Shown: one piece after another, positions 40,379 through 49,097 of the stretch
Layout: each line of letters starts with the position of its first letter
How positions within the stretch are numbered: position 1 is the stretch's first letter
Assembly: GCF_009604385.1 (NCBI RefSeq)
Contig: NZ_WEGJ01000002.1
Location: forward strand, 310,001-374,000
DNA from: Streptomyces smaragdinus
GTDB taxonomy: Bacteria; Actinomycetota; Actinomycetes; Streptomycetales; Streptomycetaceae
Direction: 5' to 3'
Length of the DNA: 64,000 nucleotides
Notes under the pieces: generated by a model
Told to the model about the DNA's origin: nothing
The model's database searches: none
What the model saw: only the letters and a program-made list of their open reading frames with translations
Translations under genes and position numbers: made by a program

Positions 40379-41062
40379 TCACGGGTAGAGACACAGGGGA
40401 ACTGCCACCCGGCCGGCATTGCTGACGATTCCTGTTGTTTCGTCGACAGCAAGCACATACATCGTTCGGGAATCGGACCTCCGGCAGCCTCGATCGGTGA
40501 GCCACCTCTCGCCGAAGATGACGGTCCCGTATCCGATGTTGGGGTAGTTCGACCCCCTTGCCGGCTCCCAGCTGTGGAAGGAGGCGTTCGGAGGAGTCAC
40601 CACCAGTTGATTGTCGCCGTCCTTCCAGTACGCGGAGAACCCGTTGGACGGAAGCTGATCGGCGTGGGCATACCCCGAAGCCGCGCCGGCGTTGGCCTGG
40701 CGGTTCTGGCTGCGGCTCAGCGGGGGGACACAGACGTGGTCCGAAGGCCGGGTCTCGCGCCACACGTACCCCTGCTTGCACGTGTCCGGACCGTAGGGTC
40801 CGCCGCCCGGCTCCACACGCGAGGGGCCGAGACTGTTTTCGTCCGATGTCTTGGTACGCCATTGCGGGGATACGCAGACGTAGTCGCCCGGAACAGCTTC
40901 GCGCCACACAAGGCCCACCACGCAGGTGTACGGACCGTATTGGGCGTGGGCGGACGGCGCGAGGGCGAGGGAGCCCGTAAAGACAGCGGCAGTTGCCATC
41001 CCTCCCGAGAGGCAGCGACGAAGATTTCGCGTAGTTGTGGCACTGAAGAATTTCCTGCTCAC
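40379..41062 (-). CDS. Secreted protein with two Cys-bearing repeats
   Basis: About 227 residues from GTG 41062, which has CGGAGG five bases upstream. Residues 1-40 are a signal peptide (basic start, GGMATAAVFTGSLALAPSAHA). Two repeats follow: YGPYTCVVGLVWREAVPGDY then VCVSP, and YGPDTCKQGYVWRETRPSDH then VCVPP, each with a Cys pair that could form a disulfide. The C-terminal 110 residues are Asn/Ser/Gly-rich with two further Cys pairs. The repeat is known from secreted actinobacterial proteins of unknown function. Expected to be extracellular. Confidence 0.76.
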   Translation of the reverse strand: MSRKFFSATTTRNLRRCLSGGMATAAVFTGSLALAPSAHAQYGPYTCVVGLVWREAVPGDYVCVSPQWRTKTSDENSLGPSRVEPGGGPYGPDTCKQGYVWRETRPSDHVCVPPLSRSQNRQANAGAASGYAHADQLPSNGFSAYWKDGDNQLVVTPPNASFHSWEPARGSNYPNIGYGTVIFGERWLTDRGCRRSDSRTMYVLAVDETTGIVSNAGRVAVPLCLYP

Positions 41063-41343
41063 GGAAGCCTCCGGATATAGCGCACAGATCACGTCCTCAT
41101 TTGAAAGAGGGAAAGCTGTGCTTCTGCGGAATCACGCTGTGAGTTGACGTCTGCGATGATCGCAGCTCCCATTACACCTCCGCTCGACCTGAATGGCATC
41201 CGGAAGTAATGACCGATTCAACCACTGGGGTTCGGCCTCGGACGCAGCGCGCCGGGAAGGGATCCGACGACGAGACCGGCGGGCGCGAAGGCGGAAGCGA
41301 AAACGAGTGTGACGGTGGTGACCGTCATCGCCGGGTGCCCGGC

Positions 41344-42294
41344 TCACCGCTGCGGTATGCGGGTGCGGAGTGCCTCGGCGGACCAGGTGAGTGCGGGCGC
41401 CAGGGTTTCGGGGGCCGGCCAGTCGTTGATGACGGACAGCAGGGACAGGTACTGGTCCCGGCGCGGGTCGTTCATCTGCTCCAGCCGGGCGGCGAGGCGG
41501 CGGTAGAGGGCGCGGGGGGCGTCGGGGGCCGCGCTGCCCAGGATGCTTGCGTAGTGGGTCGCGAGTGCGGTCACGATCGGATCCGCTTCGGCGGAGTCCG
41601 GTTCGACGCCGTCCTCGAGTGCCGGCGTCACCTGGGCCCGTACGGCTGCGGCGAGGATCCCGGGCAGGCCCGGGGCGTCGTCCCGGGCGAGATCGGCCGC
41701 CAGATCGTGAGCCATGGTGTTCAGCGTGGAGCGGAAGTCCTGGTCCTGGAGCAGCCCGGCAAGTTCCACCCACGCCTCGATCTGCCCGGGTTCGGGGTCG
41801 TCGGGCAGTTCGGGGGTCATCGAGCGGATGGCCGCCGCGAACGCGGGGTGGTCGTGCAGGCCGTCGAACGCGGCGTCGAGGAAGTCGTCGACCAGACGCT
41901 GCCGTTCGGCTTCCGACAGACGTGCGAGCTTGTGCATGAGGTCCAGCTCCCGTGGTGTCGAGCCGTGCCGGGTCGCCAGCGTCAGGATGGCGCGGCGCCG
42001 GCGCAGTACGCGGATCTGCACGTCCAGTGCCTCGGCGTGCGTTGCCGCTATGTCGGTCAGCGAGACTTCCCGGTTCACGATCGTACGGATCGTGGCCAGG
42101 TCGATGCCCAGGTCGCGCAGGGTGCGCACGAGTTCGATGCGCGCGACTGCATCGGCACCGTAGCGGCGGTATCCGGCAGGGGTACGGTCGGTCGGCGGCA
42201 CGATTCCGGTGTCCGCGTAGAACCGGATGGCCTTCACCGTCAGACCTGTCCGCTGGGCCAGGTCGCCGATCGAGTAGAGCGTCTCGCCGTTCAT
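41344..42294 (-). CDS. MerR-family regulator with large C-terminal domain
   Basis: 316 residues. YSIGDLAQRTGLTVKAIRFY at the start is the MerR helix-turn-helix, with ADTGIVPPTDRTPAGYRRYG as wing and a dimerisation helix at 75-110. The long C-terminal helical region (about 200 residues, rich in Asp/Ala/Leu) is similar to antibiotic-sensing MerR proteins of the TipA/SkgA type in size, but I see no defined ligand motif. It is divergent from a MarR gene 105 bp away. Confidence 0.9.
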   Translation of the reverse strand: MNGETLYSIGDLAQRTGLTVKAIRFYADTGIVPPTDRTPAGYRRYGADAVARIELVRTLRDLGIDLATIRTIVNREVSLTDIAATHAEALDVQIRVLRRRRAILTLATRHGSTPRELDLMHKLARLSEAERQRLVDDFLDAAFDGLHDHPAFAAAIRSMTPELPDDPEPGQIEAWVELAGLLQDQDFRSTLNTMAHDLAADLARDDAPGLPGILAAAVRAQVTPALEDGVEPDSAEADPIVTALATHYASILGSAAPDAPRALYRRLAARLEQMNDPRRDQYLSLLSVINDWPAPETLAPALTWSAEALRTRIPQR

Positions 42295-42399
42295 GCACCC
42301 ACCTTCGCGTCTCCTCCTGCGGGAGACTCAATCCGGTGGCACGTCCGTGTGACCCGGATAACATGTGTCATGGCATGTATGTCGTGTAACTTATTTACC

Positions 42400-42912
42400 G
42401 TGAACGCCGCAGCGAACACCCCGGCCGTCTCCTTCGGCGCCCGCCGGCCGTCCATGCGTAAGGCGGAGCACCTGCGGTTCGCGATCCTGGCCGCCCAGCG
42501 CGAGGGCAACCGGCTGCTGATCCAGGCCCTCAAGCCCCACGGCATCACCCCCTCGCAGGCCGAGGTGCTGCGCCTGCTCCAGCAGCACGGGCCCCTGAGC
42601 CTGAATGGGCTCGGACAGCTTCTGGTCTGCGAGAGCGGCACCAACCCCAGTCGGCTGGTCGAACGCGTCGTCGCGGCCGGACTGGTCGAACGCCGCACCG
42701 ACCCCACCGACCGCCGCTACCTCAACCTCAGCCTCACCCCTGAGGGTGAGCGCCTGGCCACCGAGGTCGCCGGCGTCGAAGAGCGCCTCTACGCCTCGCT
42801 GGACGCCGCCGCGGTCGGCCTGGACGCCGACGCGCTGCTCGCCTTCCTGCACCGCTTCATCGACGCCCTGCCCTCGGGGGAGGCTCTCAACAAACGCCTC
42901 GGCCTCGACTGA
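42400..42912 (+). CDS. MarR-family regulator
   Basis: 170 residues from GTG 42400. The winged helix covers residues 45-115: ITPSQAEVLRLLQQHGPLSL then ESGTNPSRLVERVVAAGLVE and the wing RRTDPTDRRYLNLSLTPEGE. ATG 42370 is in frame but lies within the AT-rich promoter-like patch (CATGTATGTCGTGTAACTTA); no ribosome site fits either start, so translation may be leaderless. Confidence 0.86.
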   Translation: MNAAANTPAVSFGARRPSMRKAEHLRFAILAAQREGNRLLIQALKPHGITPSQAEVLRLLQQHGPLSLNGLGQLLVCESGTNPSRLVERVVAAGLVERRTDPTDRRYLNLSLTPEGERLATEVAGVEERLYASLDAAAVGLDADALLAFLHRFIDALPSGEALNKRLGLD

Positions 42913-42945
42913 CACCATCCCCGCGCCGCCGCAAAGGAGCCGACC

Positions 42946-43047
42946 GTGCGGTTCGAGAACACCCTCACCGCCGCCGGTGTCCTCAGGCCGGTCGCCGCGG
43001 TCGCGAAGAACCTCGATGAGCTGAAGCGCGTCCTCGAGGCCCGGTGA
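42946..43047 (+). CDS. Possible 33-residue peptide downstream of the MarR gene
   Basis: GTG 42946 follows a clean AAAGGAG site and the frame reads MRFENTLTAAGVLRPVAAVA then KNLDELKRVLEAR and TGA. It is 33 bases after the MarR stop, in the same direction. It looks like a helical peptide or the start of a deleted gene. Confidence 0.35.
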   Translation: MRFENTLTAAGVLRPVAAVAKNLDELKRVLEAR

Positions 43048-43235
43048 AGTCCCCCCGATGTCCCGGTTCCGCCCATCGTCCGCTTCTCGGTCAGTGCCCT
43101 TCGGGCCGCACGGCGCGACCCTGACCCATGGCCCCGAACGCGGAGGCTGGGGCGTCAGCGTTACGCCGATGATTTTGGCCCCGGTCGACGGTCATAGTCG
43201 GTGACGGCCGATCAGGACCCAGCAGGAGGCGGCAG

Positions 43236-43529
43236 ATGGTGATCGTCGCAGGGCAGATTTTCGTCGACCCTCAGCAGCGCGAGTCCTATCTCGCGGGATG
43301 TGTCGGCGTCGTCGAACTGGCCCGCCGCACGCCGGGCTGCCTCGACTTCGCCGTCTCCGCGGACCTGGTGGACCCGGGACGTATCAACGTCTTCGAGCGG
43401 TGGGAGTCGCGGGCCGCCGTCGAAGCGTTCCGCGGTGACGGTCCCGGCGATGAGCAGGGCGCCGCGATGCTTGCCGCCGCTGTCGACGAATACGACATCG
43501 CGAAGGTGCGCTCTCTGATGCGTGATTAG
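43236..43529 (+). CDS. Antibiotic biosynthesis monooxygenase (ABM) domain protein
   Basis: 97 residues, typical for the dimeric alpha-beta ABM fold. Pattern: MVIVAGQIFVDPQQRESYLA, then ARRTPGCLDFAVSADLVDPG and NVFERWESRAAVEAFR. Members are cofactor-free quinone-forming monooxygenases or heme-degrading-like proteins. ATG 43236 with GGAGGCGGC upstream. Stand-alone; ends 14 bases before the convergent methyltransferase gene. Confidence 0.88.
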   Translation: MVIVAGQIFVDPQQRESYLAGCVGVVELARRTPGCLDFAVSADLVDPGRINVFERWESRAAVEAFRGDGPGDEQGAAMLAAAVDEYDIAKVRSLMRD

Positions 43530-43543
43530 GTGCGGGTCCGGGC

Positions 43544-44362
43544 TCACCCGGCACGCTGTCCGACACGCAGGACGCTGAGGTAACGGCGTGACGCCCGGTC
43601 GTTCATCCGTGTGCGGATGCGCTCGGCGATCGCGTCGAGCAGGGGCTCACGGACGTCGCGGTCGAGCCTCCGGTACGGCGACAACGACCGGAGGTGATCG
43701 GCGAAGCCGTTCCCGTCGAACCACTGAACGGCCGGGTACCAGCGTACGATCGTCGGGCCGAACAATGCTCCGGGGTCGTCGACCGGGCCCCAGCCCTGGT
43801 CGGTGGTGCGCACCTCGTCCTCCGGGGGTGGGTGACCCCAGTCGGGGTTTCCGGGGGAGAACCGTTCGTGGAGATCGGCGGTCTCGGCGTACACCTCCGG
43901 CTCTCCCGCGCGGCGGACAACGACGTTGCCGAGCAGGGCCATCCAGCCCGCGGGACGCAGCACATCCCACGCTCGCCGCCAGCCGGTCGGCTGGTCGACC
44001 CAGTGCCACGACGACGCGGCCACGAGGATGTCGAAGCGCCGGCCGCGGTCGTCCCACTCCTCGAACGTCGACGTCTCGATCCCGACGTTGCCGAAGGCGG
44101 CGAACCGCCGGCGAGCGAGCGCGGCCATCTGCGCTCCCGGCTCGACGGCGGTCACCGGGCATCCGAGCGCCGCCAGCGAGCGGGTCGCCTGGCCGGTGCC
44201 GCAGCCCACCTCCAGAACCGACGACCTTTCGCCCAGGCCGGTGATGCCGACGAGGTCCGCGAACAGCTCGTCGGGGTATCCGGGCCGGACCCGGTCGTAG
44301 AGCCCCGCCACCTCGTTGAACACCCGACCGAGGTCACGCCGGGCCTTCGGATCGTCAGTCAC
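43544..44362 (-). CDS. Class I SAM-dependent methyltransferase
   Basis: 272 residues. It opens FNEVAGLYDRVRPGYPDELF, a common N-cap of this group, then motif I SSVLEVGCGTGQATRSLAAL and VTAVEPGAQMAALARRR; DILVAASSWHWVDQPTGWRR and LRPAGWMALLG complete the Rossmann core. Probably a small-molecule methylase in the cytoplasm. It follows the SDR gene on the same strand after 122 bases. Confidence 0.91.
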   Translation of the reverse strand: MTDDPKARRDLGRVFNEVAGLYDRVRPGYPDELFADLVGITGLGERSSVLEVGCGTGQATRSLAALGCPVTAVEPGAQMAALARRRFAAFGNVGIETSTFEEWDDRGRRFDILVAASSWHWVDQPTGWRRAWDVLRPAGWMALLGNVVVRRAGEPEVYAETADLHERFSPGNPDWGHPPPEDEVRTTDQGWGPVDDPGALFGPTIVRWYPAVQWFDGNGFADHLRSLSPYRRLDRDVREPLLDAIAERIRTRMNDRASRRYLSVLRVGQRAG

Positions 44363-44484
44363 GGGCGCCCGCCCCCCTTCCGGTCGTCGAGCAGTGTCCG
44401 GGGCGATGGTCGCACAGTGGCTCCTAACGGTCGGATCTGGAGATCAGAGCGCTTCGGTGGCCAAGGCCATGAGCGTACGGGCGG

Positions 44485-45348
44485 TCAGAACGCGCGTACC
44501 GCGGGCGGCATGCCCGGGAAGTCCGCCGACTCGCTCACGGACGCCCATTTCCCGACCTCGTCGAGCGCGCCGCGGTAGACGCGGGTGAGGTTGCGGACCG
44601 CCTCGGCGCCGAGCGGGAGGCGGAGCGGGGCGTCGGGGGTGTCGAGCATGTCGCGGATTATCCGGGCGGCGCGTGTCGGGTCGCCCTCCTGGGCGCCGTC
44701 GGCCTCGGCCATGTTCGTGCGTACGGCGGCTGTGGTCTCGTCGTAGACCGGGCTCTGCTGTGCTGTGTTGAGTACGTCGGCGGCGTTGAACGCGGTGCGG
44801 AAGCGGCTGGGCTCGACGATGAGGACGCGTATGCCGAACGGTGCGACCTCGCCGGCGAGGGCTTCCGACCAGCCCTCGAGTGCGAATTTTCCGGCGGAGT
44901 AGCTGCCGACGGCGGGGAATGACATCCGCCCGCCCTGGCTGCTCATCTGTACGATCGCGCCCGAGCGACGCTCCCGCAGGTGGGGGAGGACGGCACGGAC
45001 GTAGGCGGCCGGGCCGAAGAGGTGCTGCTCGAGCATGGCGCGCAGCGCGGCGTCCGTGATCTCTTCGGCGGTGCCGACCTGGCCGGCGCCGGCGTTGTTG
45101 ACCAGTACGTCGACGCGACCGAACACCTCCAGGGCCCGCTGCACAACCGCCGCCGCTCCCGCCGTGTCGCGCACGTCGTGCTCGACGGCGAGGAGGCGGT
45201 TCCCGTATCGGGCCTTGAGTCCGTCGAACCTGTCCGCCCGTCGTGCGGTCCCGATCACGTGCTCGCCGGCCTCGAGCGCCGCCTCGGCGAGTGCCAGGCC
45301 GAGGCCGGAGCTCGCGCCGGTGATGATCCAAGTCTTCGTCGTGGTCAT
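44485..45348 (-). CDS. Short-chain dehydrogenase/reductase
   Basis: 287 residues from ATG 45348. TWIITGASSGLGLALAEAAL gives the TGxxxGxG cofactor motif, VDVLVNNAGAGQVG the NNAG motif, IVQMSSQGGRMSFPAVGSYS and AGKFALEGWSE the Ser-Tyr-Lys catalytic set. The Arg pair in TARRADRF after strand 2 favours NADP(H). A cytoplasmic oxidoreductase of unknown substrate. Divergent from the PhyH-type oxygenase gene by 130 bp. Confidence 0.93.
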   Translation of the reverse strand: MTTTKTWIITGASSGLGLALAEAALEAGEHVIGTARRADRFDGLKARYGNRLLAVEHDVRDTAGAAAVVQRALEVFGRVDVLVNNAGAGQVGTAEEITDAALRAMLEQHLFGPAAYVRAVLPHLRERRSGAIVQMSSQGGRMSFPAVGSYSAGKFALEGWSEALAGEVAPFGIRVLIVEPSRFRTAFNAADVLNTAQQSPVYDETTAAVRTNMAEADGAQEGDPTRAARIIRDMLDTPDAPLRLPLGAEAVRNLTRVYRGALDEVGKWASVSESADFPGMPPAVRAF

Positions 45349-45478
45349 GGTGCCGACGCTAGAGCTTCGAGCGCACTCGAAGGCAAACCGCACCAGAGGG
45401 TGCCCGTCCTGACACCCGACAAAGGCGGTACGGGGAATGTCGGGTGGACGGGGGCGGTGTCGCCGCACGATGGGGGGC

Positions 45479-46261
45479 ATGGACGACACGACCTTGGTAT
45501 CCCGTTTCCTCCGCGACGGCTTCGTGAAGCTGGAGGGCGCCGTCGCCCCGCGGGTGGCCGCGGACTGCGCGCGGCTGCTGTGGCGGGAGACCGGCTGCGA
45601 TCCGGACGATCCGTCGACGTGGACGCAGCCCGTGCACTGGGTGGGCGGCATGGCGCAGGGACCGTTCGCCGCCGCGCCCAATTCCCCGTTCCTGCACCAC
45701 GCGTACGACCTGCTCGTCGGCGCGGGGCGCTGGGAGCCGCGGTACTCGCTGGGGACGTTCCCGCTGCGCTTCCCGCACGAGGAGGAGCCGGACGACGCGG
45801 GCTGGCACATCGAGGGAAGCTATCTGCCGGAGGGGGAGAGCTGGTACTTCACGAATCTGCGCTCCCGGGGCCGGGCGCTGCTGATGCTGTTCCTGTTCAG
45901 CGAGGTCAAAGAGGCGGACGCCCCGACCCGGATCCGGTCCGGTTCACACCTCGACGTGCCGAAGGTGCTGGAGGCGTACGGGGAGGACGGGGCGAGCGGG
46001 CTGGCCCTCGCGCCCGATCTGGTGGCGGCGTCCGATCACCGGCCGGTTGCCCTTGCCACGGGGTCCCCGGGCGATGTCTTCCTGTGCCATCCGTTCCTGG
46101 TGCACGCCGCGCAGCCACATCACGGGGTGCGGCCGCGTTTCCTGGCCCAGCCGCCGCTGATGCCGGCCGCGCCGTACGAACTGGAGCGGGCCGACGGTGC
46201 GTACTCGCCCGTGGAGACCGCGATCCGCCGGGGCCTGGGACGGGACACCCTCGCCGGGTAG
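45479..46261 (+). CDS. Phytanoyl-CoA dioxygenase (PhyH)-type 2OG-Fe(II) oxygenase
   Basis: 260 residues. FLRDGFVKLEGAVAPRVAAD is the PhyH N-terminus. Iron ligands appear as the His/Glu of AGWHIEGSY and the distal His of CHPFLVHAAQPHHGVRPRF, with Arg binding 2-oxoglutarate. Members hydroxylate small molecules in bacteria, often in secondary metabolism. ATG 45479 is the only good start before the conserved segment. It precedes an AraC/GyrI-like gene by 55 bases, perhaps one transcript. Confidence 0.88.
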   Translation: MDDTTLVSRFLRDGFVKLEGAVAPRVAADCARLLWRETGCDPDDPSTWTQPVHWVGGMAQGPFAAAPNSPFLHHAYDLLVGAGRWEPRYSLGTFPLRFPHEEEPDDAGWHIEGSYLPEGESWYFTNLRSRGRALLMLFLFSEVKEADAPTRIRSGSHLDVPKVLEAYGEDGASGLALAPDLVAASDHRPVALATGSPGDVFLCHPFLVHAAQPHHGVRPRFLAQPPLMPAAPYELERADGAYSPVETAIRRGLGRDTLAG

Positions 46262-46316
46262 ACGTGCCTCGCGGATATCGTCGGCAGGCCGGCCGTACAG
46301 CGGAAGGAGGCCGGGC

Positions 46317-47183
46317 ATGCTGGAGCGGCTGAACCAGGCCATGGAGCACATCGAGCGCCATCTCGACCGGACGGTCGACGTGGCGGAGCTGGCGCGCGTC
46401 GCGGCCACCTCGGAGCACCACCTGCGCCGGATGTTCTCCGCGCTCGCGGGCACGCCGCTGTCGGAGTACGTACGGCGCCGGCGGCTCACCCTCGCGGGCG
46501 CCGAGGTGCTCGCGGGGCGGGACACGCTGCTGGAGATCGCGGTGCGCTACGGCTACGGCTCGGGTGAGGCTTTCGCGCGGGCGTTCCGTGCCATGCACGG
46601 CGTGGGGCCGGGTGAGGCCCGGCGGACCGGCGCCGCGCTCAGTTCCCAGTCCCGGATGGCCTTCCGCCTCACCGTCGAGGGGAGGAGCAGTATGCGGTAC
46701 CGCGTCGTGGACCGGGCGGACTTCGCCGTCGTCGGGTTCAAGGCCCGGGTGCCGCTGGTGCACGTGGGTCCGAACCAGGCGATCATCGACTTCGTGCGGG
46801 GGATCGACCGGCGGGCTCTGGAGCGTCTGGAGAAGCTGTCGGACCAGGAGCCGTACGGCATCGTCGCGGTCTGCGACGACCTGGACCCCAGCCGTGCCGA
46901 GGGCACCGAGCTGGACTACCACCAGGGCGTGATCACCTCCGCGCCCGCGCCGGAGGGCACGACCACGCTGCCCGTCCCGGCCGGTACCTGGGCGGTCTTC
47001 ACCACCTCCGGGCCGGCGCCGCGGGCCATCCAGGAGCTGTGGCGGGACGTGTTCACCGAGTGGTTCCCGTCGAACCCGTACCGCACCCGCACCGGCCCCG
47101 AGATCCTGCGCACCCGTCTGTCGCCGGAGGGGACCGAGGCCGACGCCGAACTGTGGCTTCCGGTGGAGCCCGAGCACGGTTGA
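46317..47183 (+). CDS. AraC-type regulator with GyrI-like ligand domain
   Basis: 288 residues. Residues 1-110 are a two-part AraC helix-turn-helix: VDVAELARVAATSEHHLRRM and EIAVRYGYGSGEAFARAFRA. Residues 125-285 form a GyrI-like/SOUL-type effector-binding domain (YRVVDRADFAVVGFKARVPL, then GTWAVFTTSGPAPRAIQELW and AELWLPV at the end). This order is that of Rob/SbmC-like multidrug sensors. ATG 46317 has AAGGAGG at ideal distance. Confidence 0.92.
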   Translation: MLERLNQAMEHIERHLDRTVDVAELARVAATSEHHLRRMFSALAGTPLSEYVRRRRLTLAGAEVLAGRDTLLEIAVRYGYGSGEAFARAFRAMHGVGPGEARRTGAALSSQSRMAFRLTVEGRSSMRYRVVDRADFAVVGFKARVPLVHVGPNQAIIDFVRGIDRRALERLEKLSDQEPYGIVAVCDDLDPSRAEGTELDYHQGVITSAPAPEGTTTLPVPAGTWAVFTTSGPAPRAIQELWRDVFTEWFPSNPYRTRTGPEILRTRLSPEGTEADAELWLPVEPEHG

Positions 47184-47373
47184 ATGTGTGACCGTCTGGC
47201 GCTGAGGTCGGCACCACCCCGAGGAGGGGTGCGCCGAACGGGTTTTCCGGCTCGCGGCGCCTGCCTGTCGCGACCATTGTCCGCCGGCGTACTCAATACG
47301 GTGCGATCGTGTTGAACCTCCGTAGCGAAGGCGAGGCATTCCCGGCCGGGGCGAGAGCCCGCGGGGCCGTGCG

Positions 47374-48144
47374 ATGACGGCGCTCGCGCGGTCCGGTGTC
47401 GTGGACGGGCGGGCGCCCGACGACATCGCACTGCTCGCCGATCCCGCACTGACTGCGGTCATCGTCCGGCCGCCCGAACGCCCGCCCTGGCTCGATGAGT
47501 TGGAGCAGGCGGTGGTCGCGGGAGAGCTGTTCGTCGAGCGGACGACCCTCGAGTCCGTTTCGCTGGACGACTTCGCGTCGTGGGCGCGCGAAGCTCTCAC
47601 CGGCGCGCCGGCCGGTGTTTCCGCGGCGCTCCGGGACGACATGGCCGGGATCCTGGCCCAGGTCATGGAGACGGCGCGGATCGGCCGGGTGATGGTGCGC
47701 GTGTTCACCGAGGCACCCACGCGGCGGTGCGGCTTCCACGTGGACACCGTGCCGCCCCAGGCGCCCACGATCGGCGCGGTGCGCGTCTACAACGGCGCGA
47801 CCACGGAGTACGTGCACGGTGACGACGTACTCGGCACGGCGGAGTTCTACGGGTACCTCGCGCACCGGGAGCGGCTGTCGCGGGAGGCGGCACGGACGGA
47901 GGGGGCGGCGCTCGGCGAACTCGTCGCGATGGACGAGCGGCCCTCGTTCCTGCGGCCACGCACCACGGTTCACCGGGTGCCGCCGGATGCCACCGTCTAC
48001 TTCCGGCACATCGACGTACGGCGGCACTGGTCACCTCACCCCGTGTCCGACGCGTGGATCCACCGGTCGCCGATGTGCGGCGGGGCCAGGCTGGTGCTCA
48101 ACGTGTCCCCCGCGGAGCGTGCGCGCCGCCGGGGTCCGGGGTGA
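47374..48144 (+). CDS. DUF1826-family protein
   Basis: 256 residues. RRCGFHVDTVPPQAPTIGAV then RVYNGATTEYVHGDDV is the DUF1826 signature, with HxD spacing and a later CGGARLVLNVSPAE. The fold is thought to be cupin/2OG-oxygenase-like, and the HVD pair plus late His residues could bind a metal, but the function of the family is unknown to me. ATG 47374 lacks a good ribosome site. First gene of the oxygenase/sulfotransferase cluster; its end overlaps the convergent glycosyltransferase gene by 47 bases. Confidence 0.78.
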   Translation: MTALARSGVVDGRAPDDIALLADPALTAVIVRPPERPPWLDELEQAVVAGELFVERTTLESVSLDDFASWAREALTGAPAGVSAALRDDMAGILAQVMETARIGRVMVRVFTEAPTRRCGFHVDTVPPQAPTIGAVRVYNGATTEYVHGDDVLGTAEFYGYLAHRERLSREAARTEGAALGELVAMDERPSFLRPRTTVHRVPPDATVYFRHIDVRRHWSPHPVSDAWIHRSPMCGGARLVLNVSPAERARRRGPG

Positions 48145-49045
48145 GCAGCACGTGAGTGAGGTCCGGCAACGACGGATCCAGGGTGCGCAGCAGCCGCAGC
48201 ACCCGTGCGCCGGCCCGCGGGGGGCCGTGGTGGGCGGTGAACCAGCTGCGCGTACGGCACCGGCCGCCGAGCACTCCCGTCACGGCTTCCACGATGTCGT
48301 CCTCGCCGTCGAAGAAGGCCCCGGTGAACGGGTTGACGTACTGCCACCCGCCGAGGATCCGCCGGTTCACGACCACCGGCACCCCCAGGCACAGCGCCTC
48401 GGCGAGAACACGCGGCGACGCGTCGAGGACGGCGGGGACGAAGAGGCAGCGCGCCGCGGCCAGCACGGCGAGCAGCGACTCCCACGGGAGCGGTCCCGTC
48501 AGCCGCACTCCGGGAACGGGTCCGGCCCCGGGCGGGGCGTCGACGACGAGGACCCGCAGGCCCGTGCGACGGGACAGGCGGCGCAAGCAGCGTTCGGCGA
48601 GCGGCCAGTTCTTGGCCTCCTGGCGCCACGGTTCCCGACCGGAGACATGCACGACGTCGGCGACGAGGGACGGCGGCGGCGTTCTCGTCACCCGGTGTGG
48701 ATCAACCCGCAGCGGGTCGGTGAAGTCGGACTCGCTCACCAGGGCGCGCGGCCCGCCGGGCGGCAGGAACCGGTCCGGATCCCTGAAGCAGTGCAGCCAC
48801 GCCTCGCACAGAAGTCCGTAGTCACGTTCGTCGCGGTACGCCTCTCCCGGGAAACCCAGGTAACTGGTCGCGCCGGCGAAGCGGCAGCCCTCACGGACCA
48901 GCTCCGCCAGCCGCGCGTGGTGGGCGCGGGTGACGACGGGTGCCCGTACGAGGACCCACGGCAGGACATCGCCGCGCGGAGAGGTCACCCGCAGGAAAGG
49001 CGTACCCACGCGTCCTTCATCCCCGACCACCACTCGTCCGCACAT
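48098..49045 (-). CDS. Glycosyltransferase-like protein (GT-B, family 4-like C-terminus)
   Basis: About 315 residues. The C-terminal Rossmann half reads LLAVLAAARCLFVPAVLDAS then PRVLAEALCLGVPVVVNRRI, the E-x7-E-like nucleotide-sugar site of GT4 enzymes. The N-terminal acceptor half is shorter and less typical (RFAGATSYLGFPGEAYRDER). ATG 49045 is chosen as the last good start before the divergent oxygenase gene; GTG 49054 and ATG 49099 also fit the frame. Probably acts on a tailoring substrate of the cluster in the cytoplasm. Confidence 0.78.
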   Translation of the reverse strand: MCGRVVVGDEGRVGTPFLRVTSPRGDVLPWVLVRAPVVTRAHHARLAELVREGCRFAGATSYLGFPGEAYRDERDYGLLCEAWLHCFRDPDRFLPPGGPRALVSESDFTDPLRVDPHRVTRTPPPSLVADVVHVSGREPWRQEAKNWPLAERCLRRLSRRTGLRVLVVDAPPGAGPVPGVRLTGPLPWESLLAVLAAARCLFVPAVLDASPRVLAEALCLGVPVVVNRRILGGWQYVNPFTGAFFDGEDDIVEAVTGVLGGRCRTRSWFTAHHGPPRAGARVLRLLRTLDPSLPDLTHVLLTPDPGGAHAPRGTR

Positions 49046-49097
49046 TCGATTCGACACCGTGGCCCGCGGATCGGCGCGGCCACCGACCGGAGGCCCC

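Noticed and set aside
41218..41328. 36-codon minus-strand frame (MTVTTVTLVFASAFAPAG...)
   Set aside because: Hydrophobic and with an ATG, but no ribosome site or known family; too short to support.
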